Source of the DNA: Brumimicrobium mesophilum
GTDB lineage: Bacteria > Bacteroidota > Bacteroidia > Flavobacteriales_D > Crocinitomicaceae
Assembly: GCF_003025005.1 (NCBI RefSeq)
Contig: NZ_PVSS01000008.1
Span: 1 to 64,000, forward strand
Direction of reading: 5' to 3'
Length of the DNA: 64,000 nucleotides
Part shown: piece by piece, positions 1 to 9,450 of the stretch
Layout of the letters: each line of letters opens with the position of its first letter
Numbering within the stretch: the first letter of the stretch is position 1
Notes under the pieces: generated by a model
What the model was told of the DNA's origin: nothing
The model's input: the letters and a program-made list of their open reading frames with translations, nothing else
The model's database searches: none
Translations under genes and position numbers: made by a program

Positions 1-2089
1 CATCAAAAACTCCATCAACACCACCAAGACTAATACAATCATCGATTCTAATTTCATCCAGAAGAATGTCGTTATTAAAAGATGTTCCTGCCACAGAATG
101 GTTTACCATAAAACGCACTTTAATAATATTACTTGAGTAAGCACTAAGGTCATAATTTACAAATTCCCATTCTGGACTATCACCACTAAGCGTATCAAGT
201 AAGTTCCATGAAGTACCATCAAATACTTCAATAATCATCGGATTGTTATCTAAAGGTATAACTGTATTATTACTAAACCATTCAAACGACAAGTATGGTG
301 TTGTTAATTGAGAGATATCAATTTCAGGAGTAACTAACATAGTACTGTCGTTTCCAAAAGATCCATCGGTCCATGCATAAGTACCATCAGGCCTTCCATT
401 TAATGCTGGTGCAGCTCCATAACCCGGAGCACCATTAAACCTCCACAAATTATTTACACTAGTAGATGAATTCGTGAAATTCTCCCAACATTGTGGTTGT
501 ATTCCGTTACCGAAGCTTTCATAATAGGACGCAACTGCTATACCACAAGCAGTATAAGTAGAGAAAGGACCTCTCCAAGCACTTGAATCACCGCCCCCAC
601 AATCAGATCTTACATAGAAATCATAATTCGCACTTGGTGTTAAACCTGTTACTGTGAAAGGATTTGTTGTTGCATTAACTTCCATTCCTGAACCTTGAGT
701 AAATCCTGAAAGACCATATTCAATAATCCAATTAGTTGCACCGCTTAATGAAGTCCATTCTAATTCAACAGAAGTTGTTGTTGTACTCAAAGTATCAACA
801 TCCATAGGTGGTAAACAAGAAGGTGGATTGATAATGTTAATTGTATAATCTTCTGCTTCTGCACTGTTTCCAGAACAAGCCGATCCACCGTTAAAATAAT
901 CTGCAACTACCCTCATTCTATATTGACCAACAGGAGTTCCCGTAGGAATAGTAAAAGTACCAGCCAAAGGAACAGCAATATATCCTCCTGAACTATAAAT
1001 ATTTTCATTGGCATCAAAAACAAAGTTATTGTTCCAATCTACATAAATATCTACCCCATAAGTAGATGTAAGACTACCTACCAAATCAAAATCAATGATT
1101 TGTGTTTCGTATGCTTCCATTGAAATAGTAGTAAAATCTGTATATCCAGCGTTAGGTGTTCCAGGTCCTGAAGCAGCATTATTTATATCAACAATGGCTC
1201 CCGTTGTTATAAAAGAAGTTATGTGTTGCGGAGCAGTGCTTGTTATTGTGAAATTACAATATGAGTTTGAAAAAGAAAACGGCCCTATCCAAAAACTAAC
1301 ATCACCACCACCACAATCTGCCTGAACGTAAACATCGTAACTTGAGTTTGCGCTTAGCCCTGTTGTAGTTGAAGTTTGAGTAGTGTTTCCATTATCTGCT
1401 ATAAGTTCGTTTCCAGTACCCGGGGTAAAACCTGGTGTTCCCCATTCAACATTCCAAGTTGTAGCAGTTCCATTTTCGGTCCAATCAAGAGTAGCTCCTG
1501 TTGAATTGATTCCCGAAACAACTAGATTAGAAGGAAATGGGCAAGTTGGAACAACTGCAGTAATGTTCACAGAGAAATCTACTACTGAACCATAAAAAAA
1601 TGAAGCACATGGATTCAATGGCAGAACCCCTCCTTCTTGTTGAATCACTCGCATACGTGTAGCCCCTCCAACAGCTGTTGGGTCCACTGAAAATGAAAAG
1701 TTGACAGGAGCATTCCAAGGACTGGTATTTGGCAAACCAGATGAAGTCCCAATGGACTCCGAAGCCTCGAATATTCCATTCTGATTAAAATCAATCCAAG
1801 CTTCTCCTGCTCCAGTATAATTTCCACCACATGTACCAAACTCAACATCCAGGGTATAAATACTTCCAGCTGTTAAATCTACAGATAAGGCAGTTTGATC
1901 TTCAACACCTGCTAAACCAGGACATCCCAAATAAGCAATCGAAGTAGCATTATCACCAGTTATATTAACCGACTCTACATTAGAATCGATAAGAGACGAT
2001 GGCCCTCCAGAACAATATTGACCGTTCACTCCTTGCCACATTAACAAGGATGGAACTACCAAAAACAATTTAAGTAATTTTTTCTTCAT
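1..2089 (-). CDS. Secreted GEVED / fibronectin type III / adhesin-like protein (partial, runs off left edge)
   Basis: The reading frame is open from an ATG at 2089 to the window edge, about 696 codons without a stop, so the C-terminus lies outside. It begins with a signal peptide (MKKKLLKLFLVV..., cleavage likely near VNGQ at residue 23). Two GEVED-type modules are visible around residues 60-170 (AWIDFNQNGIFEASES) and 320-410 (VDIYVDWNNNFVFDANE), each followed by a fibronectin type III-like module (about 185-275 and 420-505). The last visible part, from about 515 (ESFGNGIQPQCWENF), resembles the MAM/cleaved-adhesin fold. Such modular proteins in Flavobacteriales are normally exported by the type IX system and carry a C-terminal sorting domain; that domain is not visible here. 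The role is inferred to be an extracellular adhesin or enzyme scaffold. Confidence 0.85.
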   Translation of the reverse strand, partial: MKKKLLKLFLVVPSLLMWQGVNGQYCSGGPSSLIDSNVESVNITGDNATSIAYLGCPGLAGVEDQTALSVDLTAGSIYTLDVEFGTCGGNYTGAGEAWIDFNQNGIFEASESIGTSSGLPNTSPWNAPVNFSFSVDPTAVGGATRMRVIQQEGGVLPLNPCASFFYGSVVDFSVNITAVVPTCPFPSNLVVSGINSTGATLDWTENGTATTWNVEWGTPGFTPGTGNELIADNGNTTQTSTTTGLSANSSYDVYVQADCGGGDVSFWIGPFSFSNSYCNFTITSTAPQHITSFITTGAIVDINNAASGPGTPNAGYTDFTTISMEAYETQIIDFDLVGSLTSTYGVDIYVDWNNNFVFDANENIYSSGGYIAVPLAGTFTIPTGTPVGQYRMRVVADYFNGGSACSGNSAEAEDYTINIINPPSCLPPMDVDTLSTTTTSVELEWTSLSGATNWIIEYGLSGFTQGSGMEVNATTNPFTVTGLTPSANYDFYVRSDCGGGDSSAWRGPFSTYTACGIAVASYYESFGNGIQPQCWENFTNSSTSVNNLWRFNGAPGYGAAPALNGRPDGTYAWTDGSFGNDSTMLVTPEIDISQLTTPYLSFEWFSNNTVIPLDNNPMIIEVFDGTSWNLLDTLSGDSPEWEFVNYDLSAYSSNIIKVRFMVNHSVAGTSFNNDILLDEIRIDDCISLGGVDGVFD

Positions 2090-2299
2090 GATTTTTATTT
2101 TATAATTTGAGTAAATATAACATTAAAATAACCAAAATTTAAATAAAATTATAAAATAATATTTAGCCAATTAAAAAAAATTGTTATTAAATTTAGGACA
2201 CGCTGAGACATTAATCAAATTAAATATGATTGATGATTAGATATTAGAAATAGTCACAGATAATGGATACAAGAATAAAAACTTTATGAAATTTAATAA

Positions 2300-2329
2300 C
2301 AAAAAAGGGACTTATCAGATAAGTCCCTT
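2300..2329 (-). terminator. Rho-independent terminator of the TonB receptor gene
   Basis: The arms AAGGGACTTAT and ATAAGTCCCTT form an 11-bp stem with a three-base loop, 24 bp downstream of the receptor stop. Read on the minus strand the stem is followed by a run of T. The 2090-2352 spacer otherwise holds nothing recognisable. Confidence 0.8.
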
Positions 2330-2352
2330 CGCATAAGTTTAATTTACTATAA

Positions 2353-4821
2353 CTATAATTTCAATAATAATCGCACCATGAAATTTCGTCCTGCTTGTGG
2401 ATAATAGAAGTTTTCTTGAGTTCTATCTCCTCCAACAATATAAGAGAAGGTATATCCATTATTTTCGTACAATTCGTTGAATAAATTATTCACTTTTCCA
2501 CCAATTGTAATTTCTTCAAAGCCTAACGCATTAAACGAGTACGAAATATCTAAGTGACTTACGAAATAAGCATCTAAGGTACGATCTTCGTTTGATGTAT
2601 TGTCAAGGTATTGTTTTCCCACATATTTATTCATCAAACTAATTCTCAACCCTTTCACAGGAGCGTAATTTATAGATAACCCAGCGATTACGGAAGGTGA
2701 AAAAGCCAAATCTGTTGTCCCATGGTTAATTTCAGTTTGTGGCAGTGGATTAAAAGAAGCGTCATAACTATCGATAAATTCTACAAAGTTTTCAATTTTA
2801 TTTTGACTTAAAGATAAATTACCAGTAACACCTAATTTCTTCAGAATTTGGTATCCACCTTCCAGCTCTAATCCTAATCGATAACTGTCCTCAACGTTTG
2901 TTCTTGTACTACCACCAACATCATTAATTTCACCTGTAACGATTAATTGATTATCATATAACATATGATAAACATTAGCATTCAAAAATGCCTTTTTCTT
3001 TACTAATCGATATCCAGCTTCTAGGTTATAAAGTGTTTCGTGAGACGGTCTATTTGCTAAAGTGTTCTCTCGGAAATCTCTACGCACAGGCTCACGATTA
3101 GCAATGGCATAAGAAGCGTAAAAGGAGTTCTCTGTATTTAGTTTATAAGAAAGTCCACCTTTAGGATTGAAAAAATTATAAACTACATTTTGATTTAACT
3201 CACTAATTTCGCCACTAACATCATCAATACCTAAAAAGGAATAGTCAATATGTCTAAATTGAACGTCTGCAAAGAAATTAAACTTCTTCCATTGATAATT
3301 CGCCTTAGTATATACATTCCCATCATATTTAGTTGAAGAATTATTATAGTATTTATCACCTCTTTGATCAGCTGGAATATACTCTGCCCAAGTCACCTCT
3401 CCAAAATGGTCACCAGTATATTTATTTAAACCACCACCAACAACTACTTCAAATCCTTTGAAATTATTATAGTTTACATTAAATATTCCACCACCGAAGT
3501 GATTGTCTAACCATCTTCTTCGTATTAAATCCATCTGATTAATTGAATCTCCATTCACTACAATAGGTGTAAATCCATATGTTTCGAAATCGTCATCCGT
3601 TTCATAGTTTTCATAATACCCAAGTCCTCTTGTATAATGGGCTGCTACTTTCATGTTCCAATTTTTGTTGAACTGATAAGCATAGTGAAGTTGATAATGA
3701 TCTTGTTGATAATTATCCGTTTCATTTTCATAAGTATAAGCGTTGTAAGTTCTTCCGGAGTTGAGTAAATTATTTAATTCAGCATCTGACAATCCATTGC
3801 GATTAGCATAATCAATCATTCTTTGTTCATCACCATCAATTCTACTTTCAGGCGTACCATACCAGGCTTGATATGTTTTTTCTTTTCCACTAAAAACATT
3901 TACTCGTAATGATGATTTTTCACCATGATATGCCCCGGAAAGAAAAAATGACTTTAAATCAGCACTAGCTCGGTCGATATATCCATCAGATTTAATCCTT
4001 GAAAGACGCGCATCAACAGTAAACATATTGTTCATCATACCCGTACCAGCGCTCACTGAGTTTCTAATTGTATTGAATGAACCACCTGAATTATCAATAA
4101 CTGCGTAAGGCTTTTGATTTAATTTATTGGTCGCAATATTGATGCTTGCACCAAATGCTCCACCTCCGTTTGTTGATGTCCCTACACCACGTTGAACTTG
4201 CATACTTTCAATAGAAGACGAAAAGTCTGGCATATTCACCCAAAAAACACCTTGAGATTCACCATCATTCATAGGAATACCGTCTACAGTTACGTTTGTA
4301 CTTGATGGGTCAACACCGCGAATTCGTACTCCTGTGTATCCAATCCCCGCCCCAGCATCAGAGGTTACTACAGTTGATGGCGTAGTTTCTAATAAATAAG
4401 GTAAATCTTGTCCATAGTTGAGTTTCTCAATATCTTCAGAACTAATATTCGTGTAGGTAGTAGGTGTTTTTTTATTTGCTCGAACAGCTCGAACATCAAT
4501 TCCTTCTTGCATAAAAAAAGACGAATTCATGGTGAAATTAATCACTTCATTCTTCTCCAAAACTATGGTTTTGGACATTGTTTCATAACCAAAGAAGCTT
4601 GCTTTCAATTGGTAGGTACCATTTTTAAGATTTGCGATGACAAAGTCGCCATCTGATTGAGTAATAGCTCCAGTATTTTGACCAACAACGAATACGGTAG
4701 CTCCAGTAATGGCCTCACCTTCATCATTTTTGATATTTCCAGAGATTTGCAATTGCGCTATTGCATTTGAAGACAGCAACAAAGCCGCTGTCAAGGCTTT
4801 CATAACATTTCTTGTTTTCAT
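2353..4821 (-). CDS. TonB-dependent receptor under TPP riboswitch control (probable thiamine or precursor uptake)
   Basis: This is an outer-membrane active transporter of about 822 residues. A signal peptide (MKTRNVMKALTAALLL) is followed by a CarboxypepD-reg-like beta-sandwich (about 27-110), a plug domain with the typical TTPSTVV and GVRIRGVDPSSTNVTVDG segments (about 120-220), and a long barrel ending in an aromatic-rich strand (NFMVRLLLKL). An ATG at 4833 would add four residues; 4821 is preferred because it gives a cleaner signal peptide. The gene is monocistronic: a riboswitch lies directly upstream and a terminator directly downstream. TPP-regulated TonB receptors are known in Bacteroidetes as thiamine-uptake receptors, so the substrate is inferred from the riboswitch rather than from the protein. 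Confidence 0.92.
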   Translation of the reverse strand: MKTRNVMKALTAALLLSSNAIAQLQISGNIKNDEGEAITGATVFVVGQNTGAITQSDGDFVIANLKNGTYQLKASFFGYETMSKTIVLEKNEVINFTMNSSFFMQEGIDVRAVRANKKTPTTYTNISSEDIEKLNYGQDLPYLLETTPSTVVTSDAGAGIGYTGVRIRGVDPSSTNVTVDGIPMNDGESQGVFWVNMPDFSSSIESMQVQRGVGTSTNGGGAFGASINIATNKLNQKPYAVIDNSGGSFNTIRNSVSAGTGMMNNMFTVDARLSRIKSDGYIDRASADLKSFFLSGAYHGEKSSLRVNVFSGKEKTYQAWYGTPESRIDGDEQRMIDYANRNGLSDAELNNLLNSGRTYNAYTYENETDNYQQDHYQLHYAYQFNKNWNMKVAAHYTRGLGYYENYETDDDFETYGFTPIVVNGDSINQMDLIRRRWLDNHFGGGIFNVNYNNFKGFEVVVGGGLNKYTGDHFGEVTWAEYIPADQRGDKYYNNSSTKYDGNVYTKANYQWKKFNFFADVQFRHIDYSFLGIDDVSGEISELNQNVVYNFFNPKGGLSYKLNTENSFYASYAIANREPVRRDFRENTLANRPSHETLYNLEAGYRLVKKKAFLNANVYHMLYDNQLIVTGEINDVGGSTRTNVEDSYRLGLELEGGYQILKKLGVTGNLSLSQNKIENFVEFIDSYDASFNPLPQTEINHGTTDLAFSPSVIAGLSINYAPVKGLRISLMNKYVGKQYLDNTSNEDRTLDAYFVSHLDISYSFNALGFEEITIGGKVNNLFNELYENNGYTFSYIVGGDRTQENFYYPQAGRNFMVRLLLKL

Positions 4822-4902
4822 GTTTTGACACATTTAACAAGAATCAGGGGCCAATTCTTGGATTTAATAATAAATTCGAATTAACACTATTGTTTCTTAG
4901 TC

Positions 4903-4990
4903 ATCTTCCCGCCGCAGGTACTAACCTGATCCGGTTCAATGGGTATAATCTCAGTCCCAACGATAAGTCGAGACACCCCTTAGAGACGGC
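4903..4990 (-). promoter_or_regulatory. TPP (thiamine pyrophosphate) riboswitch
   Basis: On the minus strand the classical THI-element blocks occur in order: GGGGTGTC, then CTGAGA followed by ACCCATTGAACC, then GGATCAGG, TTAGTACCTGCG and the closing GGGAAGA. Spacing and sequence match the pyrimidine- and pyrophosphate-sensor arms of known TPP riboswitches. It ends about 70-80 bases before the TonB receptor start, so thiamine pyrophosphate should repress that receptor. Confidence 0.95.
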
Positions 4991-5182
4991 GGCAAAGGTA
5001 GAATTAAAATTAATAATGAAGAATTAAAAATGAAGAAAGAATCATGAATTAACAATAATGGAGTTTAAAATTAGATTTTAGTTTCTGTAAATTTTTATAT
5101 AATTATTTATAAACGCTGTAAATAGCTCGTCCAAGTGGAAAATTATTTAGCGGTAATTCCAACGAAATAGAATTGAAAGGAA

Positions 5183-5635
5183 TTAGGACCCAAAAATTTC
5201 ATCCACCTTCTTGTTTCGGAATTCAAAAATTTCTTTGACTTTGTTTTTTACGAATAAAGAATGGGCTATTTTGCCCAAAAATCCAAATGGAATAACATAA
5301 GTTAGAATATCTACCATTTCTACACCACCTTCCACTTTTTTGAAATGATGTTCATGGTGCCAAATTTTATACGGACCTTTTCTTTGTTCATCCACAAAAC
5401 ATTTTAAATCATCCACATGTGTAATTTCTGTAATCCAATTCAAAGGGAATTTCAGCAATGGAGTAACGGTATATTCAATCATTAGCCCTTCATACATTTT
5501 CTCTGGAATATCATTCTTGACATGAAACCCCATATGTGAAGGAGTAATCTTTTTCAAATTATTAGGGGAAGAGAAAAAATCCCAACAAGTTTCTAGGTCG
5601 GTTGGCACAAACTGTTTATGCTTTAATTGATACAT
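5183..5635 (-). CDS. SRPBCC family protein (START/Bet v1-like fold)
   Basis: The 150-residue protein has the N-terminal pattern of ligand-binding SRPBCC proteins (WDFFSSPNNLKKITPSHMGF) and the later conserved segment LNWITEITHVDDLKCFVDEQ followed by GPYKIWHHEHHF. This fold forms a hydrophobic pocket that binds a small ligand; neither ligand nor reaction can be read from the sequence. There is no signal peptide, so it is cytoplasmic. It follows the MscS gene on the same strand after a 43-bp gap and may be co-transcribed with it. Cyclase/dehydrase-type annotations in this family are not supported by any catalytic residue here. Confidence 0.85.
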   Translation of the reverse strand: MYQLKHKQFVPTDLETCWDFFSSPNNLKKITPSHMGFHVKNDIPEKMYEGLMIEYTVTPLLKFPLNWITEITHVDDLKCFVDEQRKGPYKIWHHEHHFKKVEGGVEMVDILTYVIPFGFLGKIAHSLFVKNKVKEIFEFRNKKVDEIFGS

Positions 5636-5678
5636 TTCTGTTTAGTTTTAAGATAAACAGATGTTCTAAGAGATTTGT

Positions 5679-6599
5679 TTATTTCTCCTCATCTTCATCC
5701 TTGGCAAATCTCACAGGGAAATCAGATTCATTTCCATATAGTTTGATTTCTTGAATATCCGCAGGCATATTGAATCCACGATTTTCTAGTGCTTCTTTTA
5801 CATTTCTTATTACATTCCCTTTTGTAATTAAAGCGCTTTTACTGAAATCTGTGGTATCAACCCAAAAATAAACCTTAAGATTTACTGTACTAGTAGCTAA
5901 TTCATCTTCAATAACAAAATTTTCATGTTCTTCATCTGCCACAACATTCGGTTCATCTCCTAAAGTTTTAAGGATAACATTTTTCGCAGCACTAATATTA
6001 TTTTCATAAGCTAAACCGACGATGAAATTCCAACGAAAAAAACCATCTTCAGTATAATTCGTTACAGGTTTTGTAAGTACGTCGCTATTCGGAATGTAAA
6101 CATCTTTTCCATCAAAGGTTTTTAGTTTGGTATAACGAAATTCAAGGGATTTAACTTTTCCGAAAATTTCGCCAATCTCAACAGTATCATTTACATCATA
6201 AGGTCTTTTGAAAGCCAAAATTACCCCAGCGATGAAATTTTCTCCGATATCTTTAAATGCAAATCCTAACACCAAGGCACTGGCTCCCGCTGCAGTCAGA
6301 ATTCCTGTGGCTATATAACCTAGACCCGCTGCTTGCAATCCTATCATAATTGCAATTAAAATAAAAGTGATTTTAATCGCACGTCCCAAAAACTTACTCA
6401 TTAATGGATCACTTGTTCTTTTAGAAATGCGTTTTTGGCTGAAATTTCCAATTGCACTTGCTATTAAAACTCCTAAAATTATTATTAATAGCCCTAGCCC
6501 AATTCCAGGCAAATATTCAATAAATTGATTGATGAATTTTCTAAAAGATTCTTCTAAAGTTTGAACCGATGCTGGCTCTGAAATTATTGGTTTTGCCAT
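5679..6599 (-). CDS. Small-conductance mechanosensitive channel, MscS family
   Basis: The 306-residue protein has three transmembrane segments (about 30-50, 72-92 and 96-115). The third is the glycine/alanine-rich pore helix (TAAGASALVLGFAFKDIGEN), followed by the conserved MscS beta domain (KRPYDVNDTVEIGEIFGKV, LKTFDGKDVYIPNSDVL) and an alpha/beta C-terminal domain. The family releases solutes on hypo-osmotic shock. A second, only moderately similar paralogue sits at 15873-16712. The start is the only ATG giving a hydrophilic tail before TM1. Confidence 0.92.
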   Translation of the reverse strand: MAKPIISEPASVQTLEESFRKFINQFIEYLPGIGLGLLIIILGVLIASAIGNFSQKRISKRTSDPLMSKFLGRAIKITFILIAIMIGLQAAGLGYIATGILTAAGASALVLGFAFKDIGENFIAGVILAFKRPYDVNDTVEIGEIFGKVKSLEFRYTKLKTFDGKDVYIPNSDVLTKPVTNYTEDGFFRWNFIVGLAYENNISAAKNVILKTLGDEPNVVADEEHENFVIEDELATSTVNLKVYFWVDTTDFSKSALITKGNVIRNVKEALENRGFNMPADIQEIKLYGNESDFPVRFAKDEDEEK

Positions 6600-6996
6600 T
6601 GGATGTTTTTGAAAGGTTTATTTCGCTAATAGAGAAAATATATTTTAATAATAGGAATTAAAATAATAAGTAGAGTAATTGGCTCATATTTTCACTACAA
6701 AAATGAATAAGTTTTGTGAGAATTAGGTTTTAAAAATTCGAAAAAACGTTAATTAGTGGCGCCACGAGAGTTTAGATTGTTAAGAATTCAAAAATTCCTA
6801 AAACCATTAAGGGACAATTGTACGTCAGTATAAAAAACTATCTCCTTTCTACAAGTCAATAATAACAATGACTTTATAACCCTAAATTCGACCCGCTTAA
6901 TATAAATTTTGGTGAATCATGGCGACATCAAGAATTCCACATCATTAATTGGAATCAAAAATTTAAGTATTTTAATGTTGAACTAAAACAAAAATT
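6600..6996. other. Intergenic region without a recognisable gene
   Basis: About 400 bp lie between the divergently oriented mscS-like and yqaE-like genes. The DNA is AT-rich, with stops in all frames, and I saw no tRNA, repeat or clear structured element. It presumably carries both promoters, but no convincing -33/-7 pair could be assigned. Confidence 0.4.
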
Positions 6997-7146
6997 ATGT
7001 CATTATTAACAATTATTCTAAATATCCTTATTCCACCTCTAGCCGTATTCTTAAATCATGGGTTGAGTGGTAAATTCTTAATCAGTTTATTACTTACCTT
7101 AGTTGGATGGTTGCCCGGGGTAATTTATGCATTTTACGTGAATTAA
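6997..7146 (+). CDS. YqaE/Pmp3 family membrane peptide
   Basis: This 49-residue ORF consists of two transmembrane helices. The first carries the family signature PPLAVFLNHGLSGKF (usually PPLGVFLxxG) and the second LLLTLVGWLPGVIYAFYV (family: TLLGWIPGIIHAxxV). Length and motif spacing match the YqaE/Pmp3 family, small plasma-membrane proteins linked to ion homeostasis and stress in yeast and bacteria. It stands alone on the plus strand and is closed by a strong terminator, which supports it as a real short transcript. Confidence 0.93.
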   Translation: MSLLTIILNILIPPLAVFLNHGLSGKFLISLLLTLVGWLPGVIYAFYVN

Positions 7147-7160
7147 GAATTAAGTTATCT

Positions 7161-7202
7161 AAAACAGGAATTCATTTATCGAGGAATTCCTGTTTTATTT
7201 TT
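7161..7202 (+). terminator. Rho-independent terminator of the YqaE-like gene
   Basis: A perfect 13-bp stem (AAAACAGGAATTC / GAATTCCTGTTTT) with a ten-base loop is followed by a T-rich tract, 14 bases after the stop codon. Confidence 0.9.
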
Positions 7203-7309
7203 TGTGATTACAAAATTACTTCCCCATTACCATCTTTTTAACATAAAAGCGACTATACTTGTGATACCGTAACGAAATAATATTAAGTAACCATCTTTAA
7301 AATTACTTT

Positions 7310-8086
7310 ATGAAAAAAATCGCATTAATTACAGGCGCCAGCTCAGGAATAGGAAAAGAGTTTGCCAATATTCATGCAGAAAGCGGTGGTGATTTAATTA
7401 TCGTAGCGCGCAGTGAAGACAAATTATTTAAATTAAAGAAAGAACTCGAAACAAAATACAACATTAAAGTACATGTAATTCAAAAAGATTTAACGACTAC
7501 TAAAGCCGCACAAGAAGTTCATCAAGAAGTAAGTAATGCCGGAATAAAAGTAGATTATTTAATTAATAATGCTGGATTTGGCGGATTGGGGAAATTCAAC
7601 GAAAGGGAACTAGAGCAAGATATTTCTATGATAGAACTGAATATCATAGCGCTGACAGCTTTAACCCATTACTTTTTTCAAGATTTCACCAAAATAAATA
7701 AGGGTAAAATTCTTAATGTTTCCTCAACAGCTAGTTTAATGGCCGGGCCTTTTCAAGCTGTTTACTATGCTACCAAAGCATATGTTACATCTTTTAGTAA
7801 TGCAATTGCAGAAGAGTTAAGTGGAACAGATATAACTGTGACGAATTTAATGCCAGGTGCCACGGAGTCCGATTTTGGAAAAATTTCAGGAATGGATAAA
7901 ACGGAGCTTTTTAACAAAACTGCAAGTGCTAGACAAGTTGCAGAACAAGGTTATAAAGGGATGTTAAAAGGAAAGCTAGATGTTACTGCAGGCTTACAAT
8001 TTTCTCAGAAAATAATGTTCAAATTAATTCCTTTGCTTCCAAAGAAAATTTTGTTGAAACAAGTGAGGAAAATGCAAAATATTTAG
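7310..8086 (+). CDS. SDR family NAD(P)-dependent oxidoreductase
   Basis: The 258-residue classical short-chain dehydrogenase shows the Rossmann motif TGASSGIGKEFA (residues 8-19), the structural NNAG motif (LINNAGFGG, about 84-92), the catalytic serine in NVSSTAS and the YxxxK pair in YYATKAY (about 152-158). It therefore reduces or oxidises a carbonyl/alcohol with NAD(P)(H); the substrate is unknown. Sequence style is closest to the DltE-like/cytosolic SDRs. A TATACTTG box at 7254-7261 is a possible -7 element. It is monocistronic, convergent with the oxidase assembly operon. Confidence 0.93.
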   Translation: MKKIALITGASSGIGKEFANIHAESGGDLIIVARSEDKLFKLKKELETKYNIKVHVIQKDLTTTKAAQEVHQEVSNAGIKVDYLINNAGFGGLGKFNERELEQDISMIELNIIALTALTHYFFQDFTKINKGKILNVSSTASLMAGPFQAVYYATKAYVTSFSNAIAEELSGTDITVTNLMPGATESDFGKISGMDKTELFNKTASARQVAEQGYKGMLKGKLDVTAGLQFSQKIMFKLIPLLPKKILLKQVRKMQNI

Positions 8087-8228
8087 TTTGAATAAAGAAT
8101 GCTGGAATTCAACAAAGAAGAATTTTTAAAAAGTTTCAACATTGCCAATACAGGGAAATGTTGAATTAGTATTGATTGCTTTTTAAAAAAGAGATCTATT
8201 GGAGTATGGAAAGGGATAAAATATATAA

Positions 8229-8774
8229 TTAAGCTTCCAACCCGTAGAATGGTGAAATCATTATGTAAACCACTACTCCCGTTACTGCAACATAAAGCCA
8301 AATGGGAAAGGAGAAGCGCGTCCATTTTTTATGTTTTGCAAAATCCCCTTGCCATGCATAGAAGTAAGTAAAAAGAACCATAGGAACTACTGCAACACTT
8401 AATACGATATGCGAAATAAGAATTATATAGTATATAATTGGAAATTGCCCACCGTATGAAGTACTATCAGATGTGATATGATAAACAATGTACAAGACAA
8501 GAAACAATAAAGACAACCCTAAAGCTGTTTTCATTAAATTTTCATGTAGTTTATATTTTTTGTTTCTAACAGCTAATAACGCGCTTACCAAAATAATCGC
8601 TGTTAATCCGTTAATTGTAGCATAAACCGAAGGCAAGAACGAGAAATCCATTCCTTCTGGTTGTATTTTAACTTCAAAAAGTAAAGCAACAGCTAATGGA
8701 ATAATAATTGACAAAGCAACAATTATCTTTTTGAACGACTTAATTTGAGCTGGAGATTTTGACTTATTTAGCAT
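8229..8774 (-). CDS. DUF420 membrane protein (cytochrome oxidase assembly context)
   Basis: The 181-residue protein has five predicted transmembrane helices (about 16-34, 45-65, 80-100, 112-135 and 155-175) and several membrane histidines (LHENLMKT, YHITSDS, HKKWTRF) typical of DUF420 proteins, which usually accompany SCO and haem-copper oxidase genes. It overlaps the upstream SCO gene by 11 bp and is the last gene of the oxidase operon. Function in oxidase maturation is inferred from family and context only. Confidence 0.9.
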   Translation of the reverse strand: MLNKSKSPAQIKSFKKIIVALSIIIPLAVALLFEVKIQPEGMDFSFLPSVYATINGLTAIILVSALLAVRNKKYKLHENLMKTALGLSLLFLVLYIVYHITSDSTSYGGQFPIIYYIILISHIVLSVAVVPMVLFTYFYAWQGDFAKHKKWTRFSFPIWLYVAVTGVVVYIMISPFYGLEA

Positions 8775-9450
8775 CGAGTAATAATTTAGCGTCTTTAATC
8801 AATTGTATTCGACTTTCTGGATCTAATCCATCATACACACCACGTATATGCTGATCTTTGTCAATCAATACGAAATTTGGACTATGGGCAAATCCGCCAG
8901 GAGCCTTTTCGTCTGCATTAGCCAGCAATTGAAATCCATCTATACCTAAAGCATGTGTTTCAGCTTCATTTCCTGTAAGAAAGAACCAATTTTCAGCTGT
9001 AATATCATGACGTTTTCTATACAACCTTAATCTTGCAGGAGTATCTCTATCTGGATCAATAGAAAAAGACAAGAATCTTAGGTCATTTTTGTAATCGTTT
9101 AGAGAATCATTTAATCCCAGCATGGCTTTTGTCATTGGAGGACAAATCGTTGGACAATGCGTGAAGATAAAATCTACGATCCAAATTTTATCGTCGATAT
9201 CATCTGATTTCAAAAATGTTGAATCTTGGGTTAAGTAGTTCCATCTTGGAACGGTGTGATAAACTGTATCACCAATATTATAATCCTCTGTTGCTTCGTG
9301 AACCACATCATGATGACCAATATAAGGAAGATTGACCTGGTTTAGATCGTTTTCAGGTTCCGTACATGAAAAAAGGAGAGCAAGAATTAAGATAGAAGAA
9401 AGTAAAACAGATAAATTAATTTTCTTTGGCTTCTCTTTTAAGCTTATCAT
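8764..9450 (-). CDS. SCO1/SenC family copper chaperone lipoprotein
   Basis: This protein carries the copper-binding CxxxC of the SCO family (FTHCPTICPPMTKAM) and the distal conserved histidine (GGFAHSPNFVLIDK) in a thioredoxin fold. The N-terminus has a lipobox-like ALLFSC, so it is probably a membrane-anchored lipoprotein in the periplasm, delivering copper to the CuA site of cytochrome c oxidase. I chose the ATG at 9450 because it needs the smallest overlap (35 bp) with the upstream gene; an ATG at 9459 adds three residues. It is translationally coupled to both neighbours. Confidence 0.9.
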   Translation of the reverse strand: MISLKEKPKKINLSVLLSSILILALLFSCTEPENDLNQVNLPYIGHHDVVHEATEDYNIGDTVYHTVPRWNYLTQDSTFLKSDDIDDKIWIVDFIFTHCPTICPPMTKAMLGLNDSLNDYKNDLRFLSFSIDPDRDTPARLRLYRKRHDITAENWFFLTGNEAETHALGIDGFQLLANADEKAPGGFAHSPNFVLIDKDQHIRGVYDGLDPESRIQLIKDAKLLLDAK

